Position numbers and translations under genes: made by a program. The notes under the pieces were generated by a model. The model saw only the letters and a program-made list of their open reading frames with translations. It was not told the DNA's origin and made no database searches. Below, piece after piece: positions 28,837 to 38,700 of a stretch of 64,000 bases of DNA. Source of the DNA: Flavobacteriaceae bacterium (GTDB lineage Bacteria; Bacteroidota; Bacteroidia; Flavobacteriales; Flavobacteriaceae); assembly GCA_947463515.1 (NCBI GenBank), contig CANHRI010000007.1, positions 1-64,000 on the forward strand, given 5' to 3'. Every line of letters starts with the position of its first letter. Position 1 is the stretch's first letter.

Positions 28837-28862
28837 CCCTTATCCCGAAGCCTCGGGGAGGG
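28837..28862 (+). promoter_or_regulatory. Structured rplM mRNA leader (candidate L13 autoregulatory hairpin)
   Basis: Hairpin at the expected mRNA 5' end: CCCT/AGGG outer stem, small TAT/G bulge, CCCGA/TCGGG inner stem, loop AGCC. It precedes a GTG-started rplM. Ribosomal protein leaders for L13 are described in Bacteroidia; whether this hairpin is one would need covariance comparison. It also resembles a CCCGA...TCGGG hairpin seen elsewhere in the window. Confidence 0.45.
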
Positions 28863-28891
28863 AAAGGAATGTTTAATTTAAAATAAGTACT

Positions 28892-29347
28892 GTGAACACA
28901 TTAAGCTACAAGACAGTTTCAGCCAACAAGGCTACTGCAGACAAGCAGTGGATTGTTGTGGACGCTGAAGGTCATAACTTAGGTCGTTTAGCTTCAAAAG
29001 TAGCGATGCTTTTGAGAGGTAAATACAAACCAAGTTATACCCCGCACGTTGATTGTGGTGATAACGTTATTGTTATCAACGCTGAAAAAATCAACCTGAC
29101 TGGTAACAAGATGGAGGATAAAACCTATATCCGCCATACCGGTTATCCAGGTGGTCAAAGAAGCTTATCTGCCAAAGAAATGTATCGCAAAAATCCTGCG
29201 ATCATGGTAGAGAAAGCTATTAAAGGAATGTTACCTAAAAACAAATTAGGGGCACAATTATTCCGCAATTTGAATGTATACGTTGGCGCTGAGCACAAAC
29301 ATGCGGCTCAAACACCAAAAACCGTTAACTTAAACGATTTGAAGTAA
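28892..29347 (+). CDS. rplM: 50S ribosomal protein L13
   Basis: 151 residues, GTG start (GTG AAC ACA TTA AGC). Typical L13 sequence: [54 protein letters not shown] and the [22 protein letters not shown] region ([20 protein letters not shown]). Overlaps rpsI by one base (TAATG), the universal rplM-rpsI pair. Confidence 0.98.
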   Translation: MNTLSYKTVSANKATADKQWIVVDAEGHNLGRLASKVAMLLRGKYKPSYTPHVDCGDNVIVINAEKINLTGNKMEDKTYIRHTGYPGGQRSLSAKEMYRKNPAIMVEKAIKGMLPKNKLGAQLFRNLNVYVGAEHKHAAQTPKTVNLNDLK

Positions 29348-29733
29348 TGGGAACAATTCACAAAATTGGTCGTAGAAAGACCGCTGTGGCACGTGTTTAC
29401 GTTTCAGAAGGAACTGGTAAAATCACGGTAAATAAAAGAGAGTTCGAAAACTACTTCCCCACAGCTACGTTGCAATACAAAGTATTACAACCTTTAGCCA
29501 TGACAGACAACGCTTCCAACTTCGACGTTAAAATTAACGTATACGGTGGAGGTTCAACCGGTCAAGCTGAAGCCGTTCGTATGGCTATTGCCCGTGCAAT
29601 GTGCGAAGTGGAAGCTGAGAACAGAGCGATCCTAAAACCAGAAGGATTACTTACCCGTGATCCACGTATGGTAGAACGTAAGAAATTCGGTCAGAAAAAA
29701 GCACGTAAGAGATTCCAATTCTCGAAACGTTAA
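29347..29733 (+). CDS. rpsI: 30S ribosomal protein S9
   Basis: 128 residues: [53 protein letters not shown] and the conserved basic C-terminus [29 protein letters not shown] whose tail contacts tRNA in the ribosomal P site. Starts on the last base of the rplM stop codon. Confidence 0.98.
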   Translation: MGTIHKIGRRKTAVARVYVSEGTGKITVNKREFENYFPTATLQYKVLQPLAMTDNASNFDVKINVYGGGSTGQAEAVRMAIARAMCEVEAENRAILKPEGLLTRDPRMVERKKFGQKKARKRFQFSKR

Positions 29734-29753
29734 TCCGTTTTTCCTACCCTTAA

Positions 29754-29761
29754 GTTTGAAA
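29754..29761 (+). promoter_or_regulatory. Possible -7 element for rpsB-tsf
   Basis: TAAGTTTG fits TAnnTTTG in the 146-base gap between rpsI and rpsB, but no -33 match is visible and a single 8-base match of this kind can occur by chance. Confidence 0.25.
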
Positions 29762-29879
29762 TTAATCTGTTGCCGTTATTCCTTTTCGTCAAAGGAAGTT
29801 AGTTTAGCATCTAAATTATCCCAAAAAGCCTTCAAAAGCCCGATAATTGCTAATCAACGGAACGTAAACTAGTAAAAAG

Positions 29880-30671
29880 ATGGCAAATAAAATAGACGTA
29901 AAAGAATTATTAGAGGCCGGTGTTCACTTTGGACACATGACCCGCAAGTGGGACCCCAACATGGCGCCTTATATTTACATGGAGCGCAATGGGATACACA
30001 TCATTAACTTGTACAAAACCGCAGCCAAAATTGAAGAAGCGAATGAAGCTTTGAAAAAAATCGCTGCCTCTGGTAGAAAAATCTTATTCGTAGCTACCAA
30101 AAAACAAGCAAAAGACATCGTAGCTGAAAAAGCAGCCGCAGTAAACATGCCTTACATCACCGAAAGATGGCCTGGAGGAATGTTGACCAACTTCGTAACA
30201 ATTCGTAAAGCCGTGAAAAAAATGGCAACCATCGATCGTATGAAGAAAGACGGTACGTTCAACACCTTGTCGAAAAAAGAAAAATTACAAATCGATCGTC
30301 TTCGTGCTAAATTGGAGAAGAACTTAGGTTCTATCGCCGATATGTCAAGACTGCCTGCAGCCTTGTTCGTAGTAGATATCAAAGCCGAGCACATCGCGGT
30401 GAAAGAAGCACACAAATTAAACATTCCAGTATTTGCAATGGTGGATACCAACTCTGACCCTCGTCAGGCAGATTACGTAATCCCCGCCAACGATGATGCT
30501 TCTAAATCTATCGAAAAAATTCTTTCTCTCGTTACGGCTGCCGTTCAAGACGGATTGTCCAACCGTACCAACGAAAAAGAAGCCGATGATGCTCCTGAAG
30601 TAGAAGAAACAGTTGAAGCAGTTGCCACTCCTGAGGTAGCTGACACGACTGAAGCCGCTGCTGAAGAATAA
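29880..30671 (+). CDS. rpsB: 30S ribosomal protein S2
   Basis: 263 residues: LLEAGVHFGHMTRKWDPNMAPYIYMERNGIHIINLYKTA, FVATKKQAKDIV, ITERWPGGMLTNF, and PVFAMVDTNSDPRQADYVIPANDDASKSI. The C-terminus carries an acidic Glu/Ala-rich extension (DDAPEVEETVEAVATPEVADTTEAAAEE), common in Bacteroidota S2. Forms the usual rpsB-tsf pair. Confidence 0.98.
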   Translation: MANKIDVKELLEAGVHFGHMTRKWDPNMAPYIYMERNGIHIINLYKTAAKIEEANEALKKIAASGRKILFVATKKQAKDIVAEKAAAVNMPYITERWPGGMLTNFVTIRKAVKKMATIDRMKKDGTFNTLSKKEKLQIDRLRAKLEKNLGSIADMSRLPAALFVVDIKAEHIAVKEAHKLNIPVFAMVDTNSDPRQADYVIPANDDASKSIEKILSLVTAAVQDGLSNRTNEKEADDAPEVEETVEAVATPEVADTTEAAAEE

Positions 30672-30681
30672 ATAAAACACT

Positions 30682-30755
30682 AAATTCCAATGGAAGGATG
30701 CCAAATTCCTACGGTTTTTAGTAACCCGGAGTTTGGAATCCCGAAATTGGAATTT
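30682..30755 (+). promoter_or_regulatory. Nested hairpin between rpsB and tsf (candidate intercistronic regulatory RNA)
   Basis: Outer stem AAATTCCAAT/ATTGGAATTT (30682-30691 with 30746-30755), inner stem CCAAATTCC/GGAGTTTGG (30701-30709 with 30728-30736, one G-U pair). Together they fill most of the 123-base gap. A loose T-rich tail follows, so it could be a partial terminator that lowers tsf expression relative to rpsB, or only an interspersed repeat built from AATTCCAA words. Confidence 0.45.
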
Positions 30756-30794
30756 GATTTTAAACGAATTTTTTAATCAAAAAATAAAAAAGAA

Positions 30795-31619
30795 ATGTCA
30801 ACTATTACTGCGTCTGACGTAAACAAACTAAGAACCATGACCGGTGCCGGTATGATGGACTGTAAAAAAGCCTTGGTAGAAGCCGAAGGTGATTTTGACA
30901 AAGCAATTGAAATCCTACGTAAAAAAGGACAAAAAGTAGCCGCTAACCGTTCGGACCGTGAATCTACGGAAGGAGCTGTTATCGCTGCCGTGAATGCCGA
31001 CCACACTTCGGGAGCAATCATCTCGTTGAACTGTGAAACCGACTTCGTAGGGAAAAATGAAGGATTCGTGAAGTTAGCCCAAGAATTGGCAGCTTTAGCC
31101 TTGAACTTCGAAACCAAAGAAGATTTACTAGCAGCTGATTTCCACGGAATCACTGTTGCCGAAAAATTAATCGAACAAACCGGTGTTATCGGTGAAAAAA
31201 TCGAAATCGGTTCTTTCGAACGTTTACACGGTGCCTTCGTAAACTCATACATCCACGCAGGAAACAAAATCGCCACTTTAGTAGCTTTGTCTGCTAATGT
31301 AGCGGGTGCTGATGAAGCAGCTCGTAACGTAGCCATGCAAGCAGCGGCGATGAATCCTATCGCGTTGAATGAAGACGGTGTAGATGCCGATACAATCGCT
31401 AAAGAAATCGAAATCGCAAAAGACCAATTGCGTGCTGAAGGAAAACCCGAAGCGATGTTAGACAATATTGCCAAAGGGAAATTAAACCGTTTCTTCAAAG
31501 ACAATACCTTGGTCAACCAAGATTATATTAAAGACAGCTCCATGAGTGTAAGCGCTTACGTAAAATCAGTAGATGCTGGTCTTACCGTAACCGGATTCAA
31601 AAGAGCCGCTTTAGGTTAA
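30795..31619 (+). CDS. tsf: Elongation factor Ts
   Basis: 274 residues: VNKLRTMTGAGMMDCKKALVEAEGDFDKAIEILRKKGQK is the N-terminal UBA-like signature, then VIAAVNADHTSGAIISLNCETDFVGKNEGFVKLA and the core and dimerisation domains ending in SVSAYVKSVDAGLTVTGFKRAALG. EF-Ts recharges EF-Tu with GTP. Followed by a strong terminator. Confidence 0.98.
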   Translation: MSTITASDVNKLRTMTGAGMMDCKKALVEAEGDFDKAIEILRKKGQKVAANRSDRESTEGAVIAAVNADHTSGAIISLNCETDFVGKNEGFVKLAQELAALALNFETKEDLLAADFHGITVAEKLIEQTGVIGEKIEIGSFERLHGAFVNSYIHAGNKIATLVALSANVAGADEAARNVAMQAAAMNPIALNEDGVDADTIAKEIEIAKDQLRAEGKPEAMLDNIAKGKLNRFFKDNTLVNQDYIKDSSMSVSAYVKSVDAGLTVTGFKRAALG

Positions 31620-31640
31620 TTACTAATTCACCCAAAATAC

Positions 31641-31672
31641 AAAACCCGATGCTTTCCGTATCGGGTTTTTTT
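31641..31672 (+). terminator. Terminator of the rpsB-tsf unit
   Basis: AAACCCGAT/ATCGGGTTT stem with a nine-base loop and TTTTTTT tail, 22 bases after the tsf stop. Confidence 0.88.
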
Positions 31673-31723
31673 ATAAGGAGCATCACGCCCCTGCCCAGTA
31701 CCACTCCCCTCCCGTTTTCGCCT

Positions 31724-31747
31724 TTATCCCCGAAGGGTCGGGGGATA
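31724..31747. repeat. GC-rich intergenic palindrome
   Basis: TATCCCCGA/TCGGGGGATA hairpin in an otherwise A/T-rich gap. Very similar cores (CCCGA...TCGGG) occur at 28844-28857 and 40804-40819 (CCCGACCCTTCGGGG). Suggests an interspersed palindrome family. Confidence 0.5.
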
Positions 31748-31807
31748 TCGGCTCTACCGGGGCTAAAAAGAAACAATCGGACTAAATCTATATCTAAAAC
31801 TTATTTA

Positions 31808-32167
31808 CTAAATGAATGGATTGATATACCATTCTTTATGTATTAATTCATTATTTAAAAGTGATCTAACAAAACATTCTCCTTCTCGATCTTCAATATA
31901 TCTTGTGTCATTTTTTATTTTCATAAATTTATGTTCATGTTTTTGAGCACTAGATATGTAAATTTTTTTGAATTCTTTAATAGCTTCTGCAATAATAAAT
32001 TTTCCAATTCCTTTGCCCCTATAATCTTCAACTACCATACAATTATTCAACCAAATTTTATTTTTTTCACATAAAAAATCAAATTCAACAATTATATTAT
32101 TTTTTTGATTATTATTTGAGTGAAGTTTCCAGGTAATAACATTATCTTTTATTGATTTCACTATCAT
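31808..32167 (-). CDS. GNAT-family N-acetyltransferase
   Basis: 119 residues. The acetyl-CoA binding motif A is clear (LNNCMVVEDYRGKGIGKFIIAEAIKEFKKIYISS, with R-G-x-G-x-G/A as RGKGIG). The C-terminal part is short for the family. Substrate unknown. Together with the next two genes it lies in a stretch visibly richer in A/T than its surroundings. Confidence 0.7.
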   Translation of the reverse strand: MIVKSIKDNVITWKLHSNNNQKNNIIVEFDFLCEKNKIWLNNCMVVEDYRGKGIGKFIIAEAIKEFKKIYISSAQKHEHKFMKIKNDTRYIEDREGECFVRSLLNNELIHKEWYINPFI

Positions 32168-32242
32168 AACATTGCAATTAAAAATTCAAAAACTTAAACT
32201 AAAAATTAAGTTGTACTTAAATGGATTATATGAATCCTTTTT

Positions 32243-33007
32243 TCACTCAACAATTTCTTGCAAAGACTCCCCATTCAATACAAAATAATGCAGTTTACCT
32301 TTACTTGCGAATCCTGGGGAATCATTTTCATCAAAAACCTCTTCAACAACAATTAGCCTATTTTCCTTAATTGATTGAATATGAAAAGGATATTCTGGAT
32401 TAAGAGCTGTGATAGCCTTAACAGTTGAACCCATGTTTAAGTAAATAGCTGCCTCCCTTCCCACTATCATATTCCCACCCGACTTTGGGGTACAAACGAA
32501 GTAAATGACAATTTCATCTAATCCATCATTATTTAAATCACCATTGAATGTTTTTGAATAAGTTATATTCTTGCCCTCTGATTCAATATTAGGTGTATAT
32601 TTTAAAAACTTTTTTTCAGCGATCTTTATGGCTTGGTCAACGCTAATCAGGCTTTCCATTTCTTTAATTGAATCTTCTTTAACTACCTCATATTTATTAG
32701 ATCTATCAAGTTTATTTGACTCAAATTTTTTAATAAATAACACTAGTAGTACAATAAAAATAAAAGAAGAGAAAATTACGATCAATTTACTACTAAATGA
32801 AGGTTTTTTCTGTTGGTAATCTTCAGGTAAAGGTGGTGGACTCTTTTTAATAAGACCCTTTAATTCAGTTACATCTCCAGCTCTAATCCAATTTGTTAAG
32901 TCTTCATGCCATACAAGAGTATTTTCGCTTATGTCCTCAGATAATAGCTCTTTAAGTGTATAAGGCCCTTTACTAGCTCCTTCTTTTGAATAATAATATT
33001 TACTCAT
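32243..33007 (-). CDS. GYF_2-domain membrane protein
   Basis: 254 residues. N-terminal GYF_2 (DUF4339) domain: KYYYSKEGASKGPYTLKELLSEDISENTLVWHEDLTNWIRAGDVTELK; then a Pro-rich linker, one membrane helix (LIVIFSSFIFIVLLVLFI), and an extracytoplasmic domain with a calcium-loop-like NGDLNNDGLDEIVIYF (FG-GAP/EF-loop pattern). Function unknown; the layout suggests a cytoplasmic protein-binding module linked to an outer sensor domain. Its start overlaps the end of the next gene by 8 bases. Confidence 0.65.
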   Translation of the reverse strand: MSKYYYSKEGASKGPYTLKELLSEDISENTLVWHEDLTNWIRAGDVTELKGLIKKSPPPLPEDYQQKKPSFSSKLIVIFSSFIFIVLLVLFIKKFESNKLDRSNKYEVVKEDSIKEMESLISVDQAIKIAEKKFLKYTPNIESEGKNITYSKTFNGDLNNDGLDEIVIYFVCTPKSGGNMIVGREAAIYLNMGSTVKAITALNPEYPFHIQSIKENRLIVVEEVFDENDSPGFASKGKLHYFVLNGESLQEIVE

Positions 33008-33497
33008 TTTTGAAAGTTATTTTTTTGAAAGTATTACCAGATTCATCAACCAATGAATTTGTTTTTTTTTCAAACCTCCAATTCATTAATGTATCTTTAT
33101 CTGTATAACCGAATTCACCATTAATAAAAATTTCATTATTATTTTCCTCCAAATTCCATACAAAAACCTGATTATTATTCAGTTCTTTTATACTATTAAT
33201 ATCATTACTATCTGAATGATATACAAGTAATTTATAGGAAGCTGAATCAAAAAAAAGTGTTTTGTATTTATTTTTTTTCGTATCAAAATATTGCCAACCA
33301 ACATTATAGTCTGAACATATCAATTTGTGTATTAAACTATCTTGATCTACAATTTCCTCTTCAATCGGCAAACTATCAAACTTTTGATGAATAACTTCAT
33401 TGCCATTATTTTCACTTTTATTTCTAATAAAAACGAAAATAACTCCGCATATCAATACCATTGATATCACAAAAAAAATAATTCTCTTTTTATTCAT
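33000..33497 (-). CDS. Membrane-anchored protein of unknown function
   Basis: 165 residues: N-terminal basic anchor (MNKKRIIFFVISMVLICGVIFVFI) then an extracytoplasmic domain (CSDYNVGWQYFDTKKNKYKTLFFDSASYKLLVYHSDSND ... FINGEFGYTDKDTLMNWRFEKKTN) resembling small beta-sheet lipocalin-like domains, but no family is recognised. Overlaps the GYF_2 gene by 8 bases, so the two are probably expressed together. Confidence 0.5.
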   Translation of the reverse strand: MNKKRIIFFVISMVLICGVIFVFIRNKSENNGNEVIHQKFDSLPIEEEIVDQDSLIHKLICSDYNVGWQYFDTKKNKYKTLFFDSASYKLLVYHSDSNDINSIKELNNNQVFVWNLEENNNEIFINGEFGYTDKDTLMNWRFEKKTNSLVDESGNTFKKITFKNE

Positions 33498-33522
33498 AAT
33501 TATTAATTATTTAGGTTTAAAC

Positions 33523-35634
33523 TTATTTCACCGGAAAATTACGAGCCCGCATCAAGGCCGCCGTACTCGCTTTCTTCCCTCTAAACTTCGGATAGGCCTC
33601 CTCAGGGTCCAAGGTGTTCCCTACTTTAAATACGTAGTCCAACAAACGCTTTGCCACCGCAGGATCATACAAGCCTTTGCCATCAACCGTAAACGCCTCC
33701 GTCGCATCGGCACTGATTACATCCGCCCACAAATAGCCATAATAACCCGCAGCATAATCATCGCCCGAGAAAATATGTCCAAACTGCGGAATGCGATGGC
33801 GCATTACAATTTCCTTCGGCATACGCAACGCCTTCAACGCCTCGGCTTCAAAAGTCTTCGGGTCAATCTCCGGTTGCTCAAACAAATGCAGCTGCATGTC
33901 TACCAACGCACTCGACAAGGTTTCTACCGTGGAAAAACCTTCGTTAAACGTGGCCGCAGCCTCCAAGCGTTCCACCAGCGCCATAGGCATCGGGGCACCC
34001 GTTTGGTAATGCAACGCAAAACGATTCAACACCTCGGGCGTCGACAACCAACGCTCCAATATCTGCGACGGAAACTCGACATAATCCCGCGGCGTATTCG
34101 TTCCCGATAACAAAGGATAATTCACATCCGAACACAAGCCGTGCAACGCATGGCCAAACTCGTGAAACAACGTATTGGCATCATCCCACGAAATCAAAAC
34201 GGGCTCTCCCGGCTTGCCTTTGATAAAATTACAGTTGTTGGACACCAACGTCAACACCTCACCGTCAAAACGACTCTGATCGCGGTAGGCCGTCATCCAT
34301 GCCCCCGAACGCTTTCCTTTGCGGGCGTACGGATCAAAATACCAAAGACCGACCACTGCACCCGTCGACTTTTTGCGCACTTCCCACACCCGCACATCGG
34401 GATGAAAAACGGGCACATCAGTCACGGGCGCAAAGGTCAAATCAAAAATCGTCTCAGCCACCCAAAACATGCCTTCCCGCAAGGGTTCCAACTGCATATA
34501 GGGTTTGATTTCATTAGCGTCTACAGCGTATTTTTCTTTGCGGACTTTCTCTGCATAATAGCGGTAATCCCAGGGTTCCAACGCAAAGGTGCCGGCCTCC
34601 GCCGCGATCAACTGTTGCATCGCCTTCACATCGTCTTGCACTTTCAACAAAGCGGGCTCCCATACCGAAAGCATCAAATCCAACGTGCGCTGGGGTTGCT
34701 TCGCCATGGTATTCGACAAACTCCAATGAGCAAACGTAGGAAAGCCCAATAATTTTGCTTTTTCGGCACGCAACTTCAAAATCGCAACCACCGTTGCATT
34801 ATTGTTGTGGGCATTGGCATTATCGCCGCGGTTTACAAACAATTGAAAGGCTTTCTCCCGCAACGACCGCTGCGATGAAAAGGTAAGAAACGGCTCAATC
34901 GACGAACGCGTGTTGGCAATACAGCCCAATGCCTTCAGCTGACGCTCTTGGGCTTCTTGACGCGCAGCATCTGCCAATTCTAGGGGTAAACCCGCAAAAT
35001 CGGCTTCGGTTTCCAACAGTAAATATTGATTGTTCTCATCGGCCAATTGATTTTGACTGAATTGCGTAAACAAGCCAGCCAAAGCCTTATTGATCTCGGC
35101 AATGCGCTGCTTACTTTTGGCATTGGCCAACGCGCCTTCTTTGACAAATTGGGCGTAATACGTTTGCACCAACCGCTTTTGTTCAGGGGTTAATTTTTCC
35201 ATTTCCTTCCCATTGTGAACGGCGGCAATTCGGGCAAACAAAGCCGCATTTTGGTAAATAGTGCTGCTCATTTCCGAGAACTTTGGCGCCATTTCCAATT
35301 CGATGGCTTCAAACTCTGGGGTATTCAAATTGGCACTGTACAATTCAAACACGGCACGCACTCGCAGATAGGTTTTCCCCGTGCGCTCCAATGCGGCAAT
35401 CGTATTGGCAAAAGTCGCTGGCGCTTTTTGTTGCGCAATTGCATCGACCTCACGCAATCGTTCGGCTATCGCCTGGGTAATGGCGGGTTTAAAGTCGGTC
35501 AACGAATACAAACCAAAAGCGGGAACCCCACCGTAGTTCCCTTTCCAAGGCTGCAAAAGCGGATTAGCGGTTTGTTGGGCTTCACTCGTATACATGGGCA
35601 AGGTGATCAAAAGTAATCCTACTATTTTTTTCAT
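33523..35634 (-). CDS. M3 family metallopeptidase (peptidyl-dipeptidase Dcp type), exported
   Basis: 703 residues from ATG 35634, where the sequence opens a signal peptide (MKKIVGLLLITLPMYTSEAQ); ATG 35643 is an alternative. The zinc site HEFGHALHGLCSDV (HExxH plus downstream Glu) and the surrounding LFHEFGHALHGL context are those of thimet oligopeptidase/Dcp enzymes; the FDPYARKGKRSGAWM segment is also typical. Acts on oligopeptides in the periplasm. Divergent from the TraB-domain gene. Confidence 0.92.
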   Translation of the reverse strand: MKKIVGLLLITLPMYTSEAQQTANPLLQPWKGNYGGVPAFGLYSLTDFKPAITQAIAERLREVDAIAQQKAPATFANTIAALERTGKTYLRVRAVFELYSANLNTPEFEAIELEMAPKFSEMSSTIYQNAALFARIAAVHNGKEMEKLTPEQKRLVQTYYAQFVKEGALANAKSKQRIAEINKALAGLFTQFSQNQLADENNQYLLLETEADFAGLPLELADAARQEAQERQLKALGCIANTRSSIEPFLTFSSQRSLREKAFQLFVNRGDNANAHNNNATVVAILKLRAEKAKLLGFPTFAHWSLSNTMAKQPQRTLDLMLSVWEPALLKVQDDVKAMQQLIAAEAGTFALEPWDYRYYAEKVRKEKYAVDANEIKPYMQLEPLREGMFWVAETIFDLTFAPVTDVPVFHPDVRVWEVRKKSTGAVVGLWYFDPYARKGKRSGAWMTAYRDQSRFDGEVLTLVSNNCNFIKGKPGEPVLISWDDANTLFHEFGHALHGLCSDVNYPLLSGTNTPRDYVEFPSQILERWLSTPEVLNRFALHYQTGAPMPMALVERLEAAATFNEGFSTVETLSSALVDMQLHLFEQPEIDPKTFEAEALKALRMPKEIVMRHRIPQFGHIFSGDDYAAGYYGYLWADVISADATEAFTVDGKGLYDPAVAKRLLDYVFKVGNTLDPEEAYPKFRGKKASTAALMRARNFPVK

Positions 35635-35716
35635 GAATCTCATTTTAGCCAAATATAAAAAATCTGTGGCGATTCTTTTCATGAAGCGACGCTAATTTAT
35701 CCGGCAAGGCTTCCCG

Positions 35717-35744
35717 TTGTGGCTCAGTTTTTTACCTATATTTG
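35717..35744 (+). promoter_or_regulatory. Promoter of the TraB-domain gene
   Basis: TTG (35717-35719) and TATATTTG (35737-35744) are 17 bases apart. The -7 box lies inside the track's N-terminal extension, which shows that the start at 35719 is wrong and that translation begins at GTG 35767. Confidence 0.6.
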
Positions 35745-35766
35745 TTCAGAACCAAAAAAATACCTC

Positions 35767-38700
35767 GTGAAGTTACTTATTCGCCTTTTGTGGGTAGTCG
35801 GCGCCGTAGCCTACGCCCAAACCCCTGTAGAAAAATCACTTTTATGGGAAATCTCAGGAAACGGAATCGCCAAAAAATCCTACCTCTACGGCACTTTTCA
35901 TGTCAATGAAAAAATCTCCTACCACCTGCCCGACGATTTTTATACCCACCTTTTGAATGCCGATATCGTTAGCAACGAGAGTAATCCTGAAACATGGAAT
36001 TCCATCTTTGATTTGCTCTACAATAGCATGGCAAAAACGATGATGGAAAGCAAAAATCCATTTGCCTTCAAACCCATTTCCCAACAACAACTGGTGCAAC
36101 TTTTCAGCAGCCGCAATTACCTCAAAGACATGTCATCGGTCAACAACGGCCCCAAAAGCGACTACGAGGAAAATACGGTTTTGGATATGTTTATCTTTCA
36201 AACCGCCAAAAAACACGGTAAAAAAATCGTTGGCTTGGAAGACGCCAAAAAATCAGTAATCAACCTTATCCAAACTACCCGAGCAGAACTCGAAAAACAA
36301 ATGAAAGGCATGGAGGAAGGCTCGACAACCGAAGAAACACGTCGCAACGCCCTCACCAAACTCCTTAAAGGCCGCACGGAAGAAGCCGCACTCAAAGATT
36401 ACTACCGCGATAAAGATATTGTCATGCTCGATTCGTTGAGCAAACTCAGCGCCTCTCCCGGCAATCACAAAGCCTTAATCATCGACCGCAATTACACGAT
36501 GACCCGCAGCATCGACTCTTTGGCCCGCCAAGGGAGTTTGTTTAGTGCCGTTGGGGCCGCGCATTTGGCAGGGAAAGAAGGAATTCTGCAATTGTTGCGC
36601 AACAAAGGATATACCGTCAATCCCGTAATCAGCACCACCACCCAAGCGGGACGCGATCGAAAAAAAACCCTTGAGAATCTTGTGATTCCTCCGGTAGTGA
36701 AAACCGTCAAAACTAGTGACGGACTCTTGCAGTACCCCGAATTTGAAATGACTATTGAGATTGAAACAATGGTGAGCTCCCTCGACCTGTCGAATGGTGC
36801 GTATCTAAACATTAACCGCTTTCCGCTGAATAATTTCTTGCAAAAACACAAAAATTACTTGCATCCGGAAGCCATTGATAGTCTCACCTACGAATTCGTT
36901 CCCGGGGACATTCAGATGAAAAAACAAAGCACAAAGGGCGCTTACACCCGCTATGACATTGTGAGCAAACTCAAAAACGGCAACTTCCAACGCTACCGCA
37001 TTTACCTGACTCCGCTGGAAGCGATTAGCATTTCACTTTCAGGTGTAGGCGATTATGCGGAAAAAATGGAAGCACGCATTTTCAATACCATTCAACTCCC
37101 TCCACTACCCTCCGGATGGAAAACCAAATCACCCGTAAAAGGCGGTTTTCAAGTGCAACTCCCCGCCTACTGTGCCACCTATAGCGATAGCGAAAATGCT
37201 AAAGGACCGCTGCTTTGGCAAGCCTATGACCCAATCGACCAAAGTTATTACCTCGTCGTTGAAAAACAACTTGGGGAAAGCTTTACGCCTACCAACGGCT
37301 GGTTTTTGCATTCGCGATTACACAACGAATTCTACATGCACCAAGGACTGCCCGAAACCGCACAATTTACCGACTATACGAAAACTACGTTTGAATCGTT
37401 TACCCAAAACGAACACCATAACTACCGTTTAAAATCGGTGGTAGAAGGTGGCAAATGTTACCTTCTCGTAGCCGTCGACGTCCCCGAAACACAAGCGCGT
37501 AAATTCTTCAGTTCGTTTACGCTTGCACCTTTTACCCCCGAAAAAACCACCGTATACCATTCCAAAAAAGGAAAATTCACCATTGAAATTCCCGAAAAAG
37601 TAAACGATGCCGCGATCCATGGATTGGACTTTGCCAATGTTCTTTTCAACAATTTCGGAGGCAACAATAAAGAAGACACGTATATGGGCGACACGTTTAC
37701 TTCACGCAATGGACACGCTCTTGAAATCAGTGAAACTATTTTTGACCACTACGAAAGTTGGCTCCCCGCCGATACGCTAAGAGCACAACTTATTAATCGT
37801 TTCACCCGTAAGTTAAAGCCCCGAACCTACGAAAACGAGCTACAAGAAACCGAGTGGAGTAACTACGTGCCTACTATGGAACCGCAAGACGTTGTCCTCC
37901 ACGATTTCAGTTACAACGCCACCACACAGACCGCGGTTTTTGATGCCTTGGTCGCAGCGCCTCATGCTCTGCACGCCGAAAAAATTCGGGTCATCACCAC
38001 GCCCGAGCGTCAGCTTACGCTAAAAACCATGGTGCCCTATCCATACTCCCAAAACCTCCCCTTTGTCGAAAAGGCATTTAGCAGTTTTACCCTCGATCCT
38101 TACGACAAACCGCTGCCACCCAACGACCGTTTGCAGCTCTTTTTTGACGAAGTGAAAAGCGAAACCGATTCGATTCGCAACCAAGCCCTAGACGATATGG
38201 ATGGATTGACGCTCACCGATAGCGACGCCGCCCGTTGGATACAATGGATGCAAAGCTATGCCTTTAGCAACGATGAAGAAATCTACAAAGACCAAGCCTA
38301 CGAGCAGTTGCGCGGACTCAAAGCGCCCGAAATTTTACCGTTTTTGGAACAAGCCTACCGCAACCCAAAAGCCTATTCCTCAGAGCGCATGACGATTTTG
38401 GATGTGATGAGTGAAAACCCAACACCTGCAGTATATGAAAAGATTGCCGAATTAATGGCTTTTGACTTACCCCTTCCCGACAATGCCGAGCGTATTGAGG
38501 ATGTGTTCAACACCTTCAAAAACTACCCCGACGCAAGTGCTGTGCTGTATCCTGGCATTTTAAAACATTATGCCATCGACGAGTACAAAGCGCCTATTAT
38601 CGACTGGTGTGCCCATTTGCTACACCTAAAAAAAATCGACCCTAAAAAATTGGGGAGCTTCCAAAAAGTAGTACTCGCCGACGCGAAATTAGAACAAAAG

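Noticed and set aside
31649-31846. 65-residue plus-strand ORF after tsf
   Set aside because: It starts in the tsf terminator region and runs through the GC-rich palindrome; Pro/Ser-rich with no motif.
33400-34110. 236-residue plus-strand ORF
   Set aside because: It is the antisense of the M3 peptidase gene, Arg/His-rich and without any recognisable motif.
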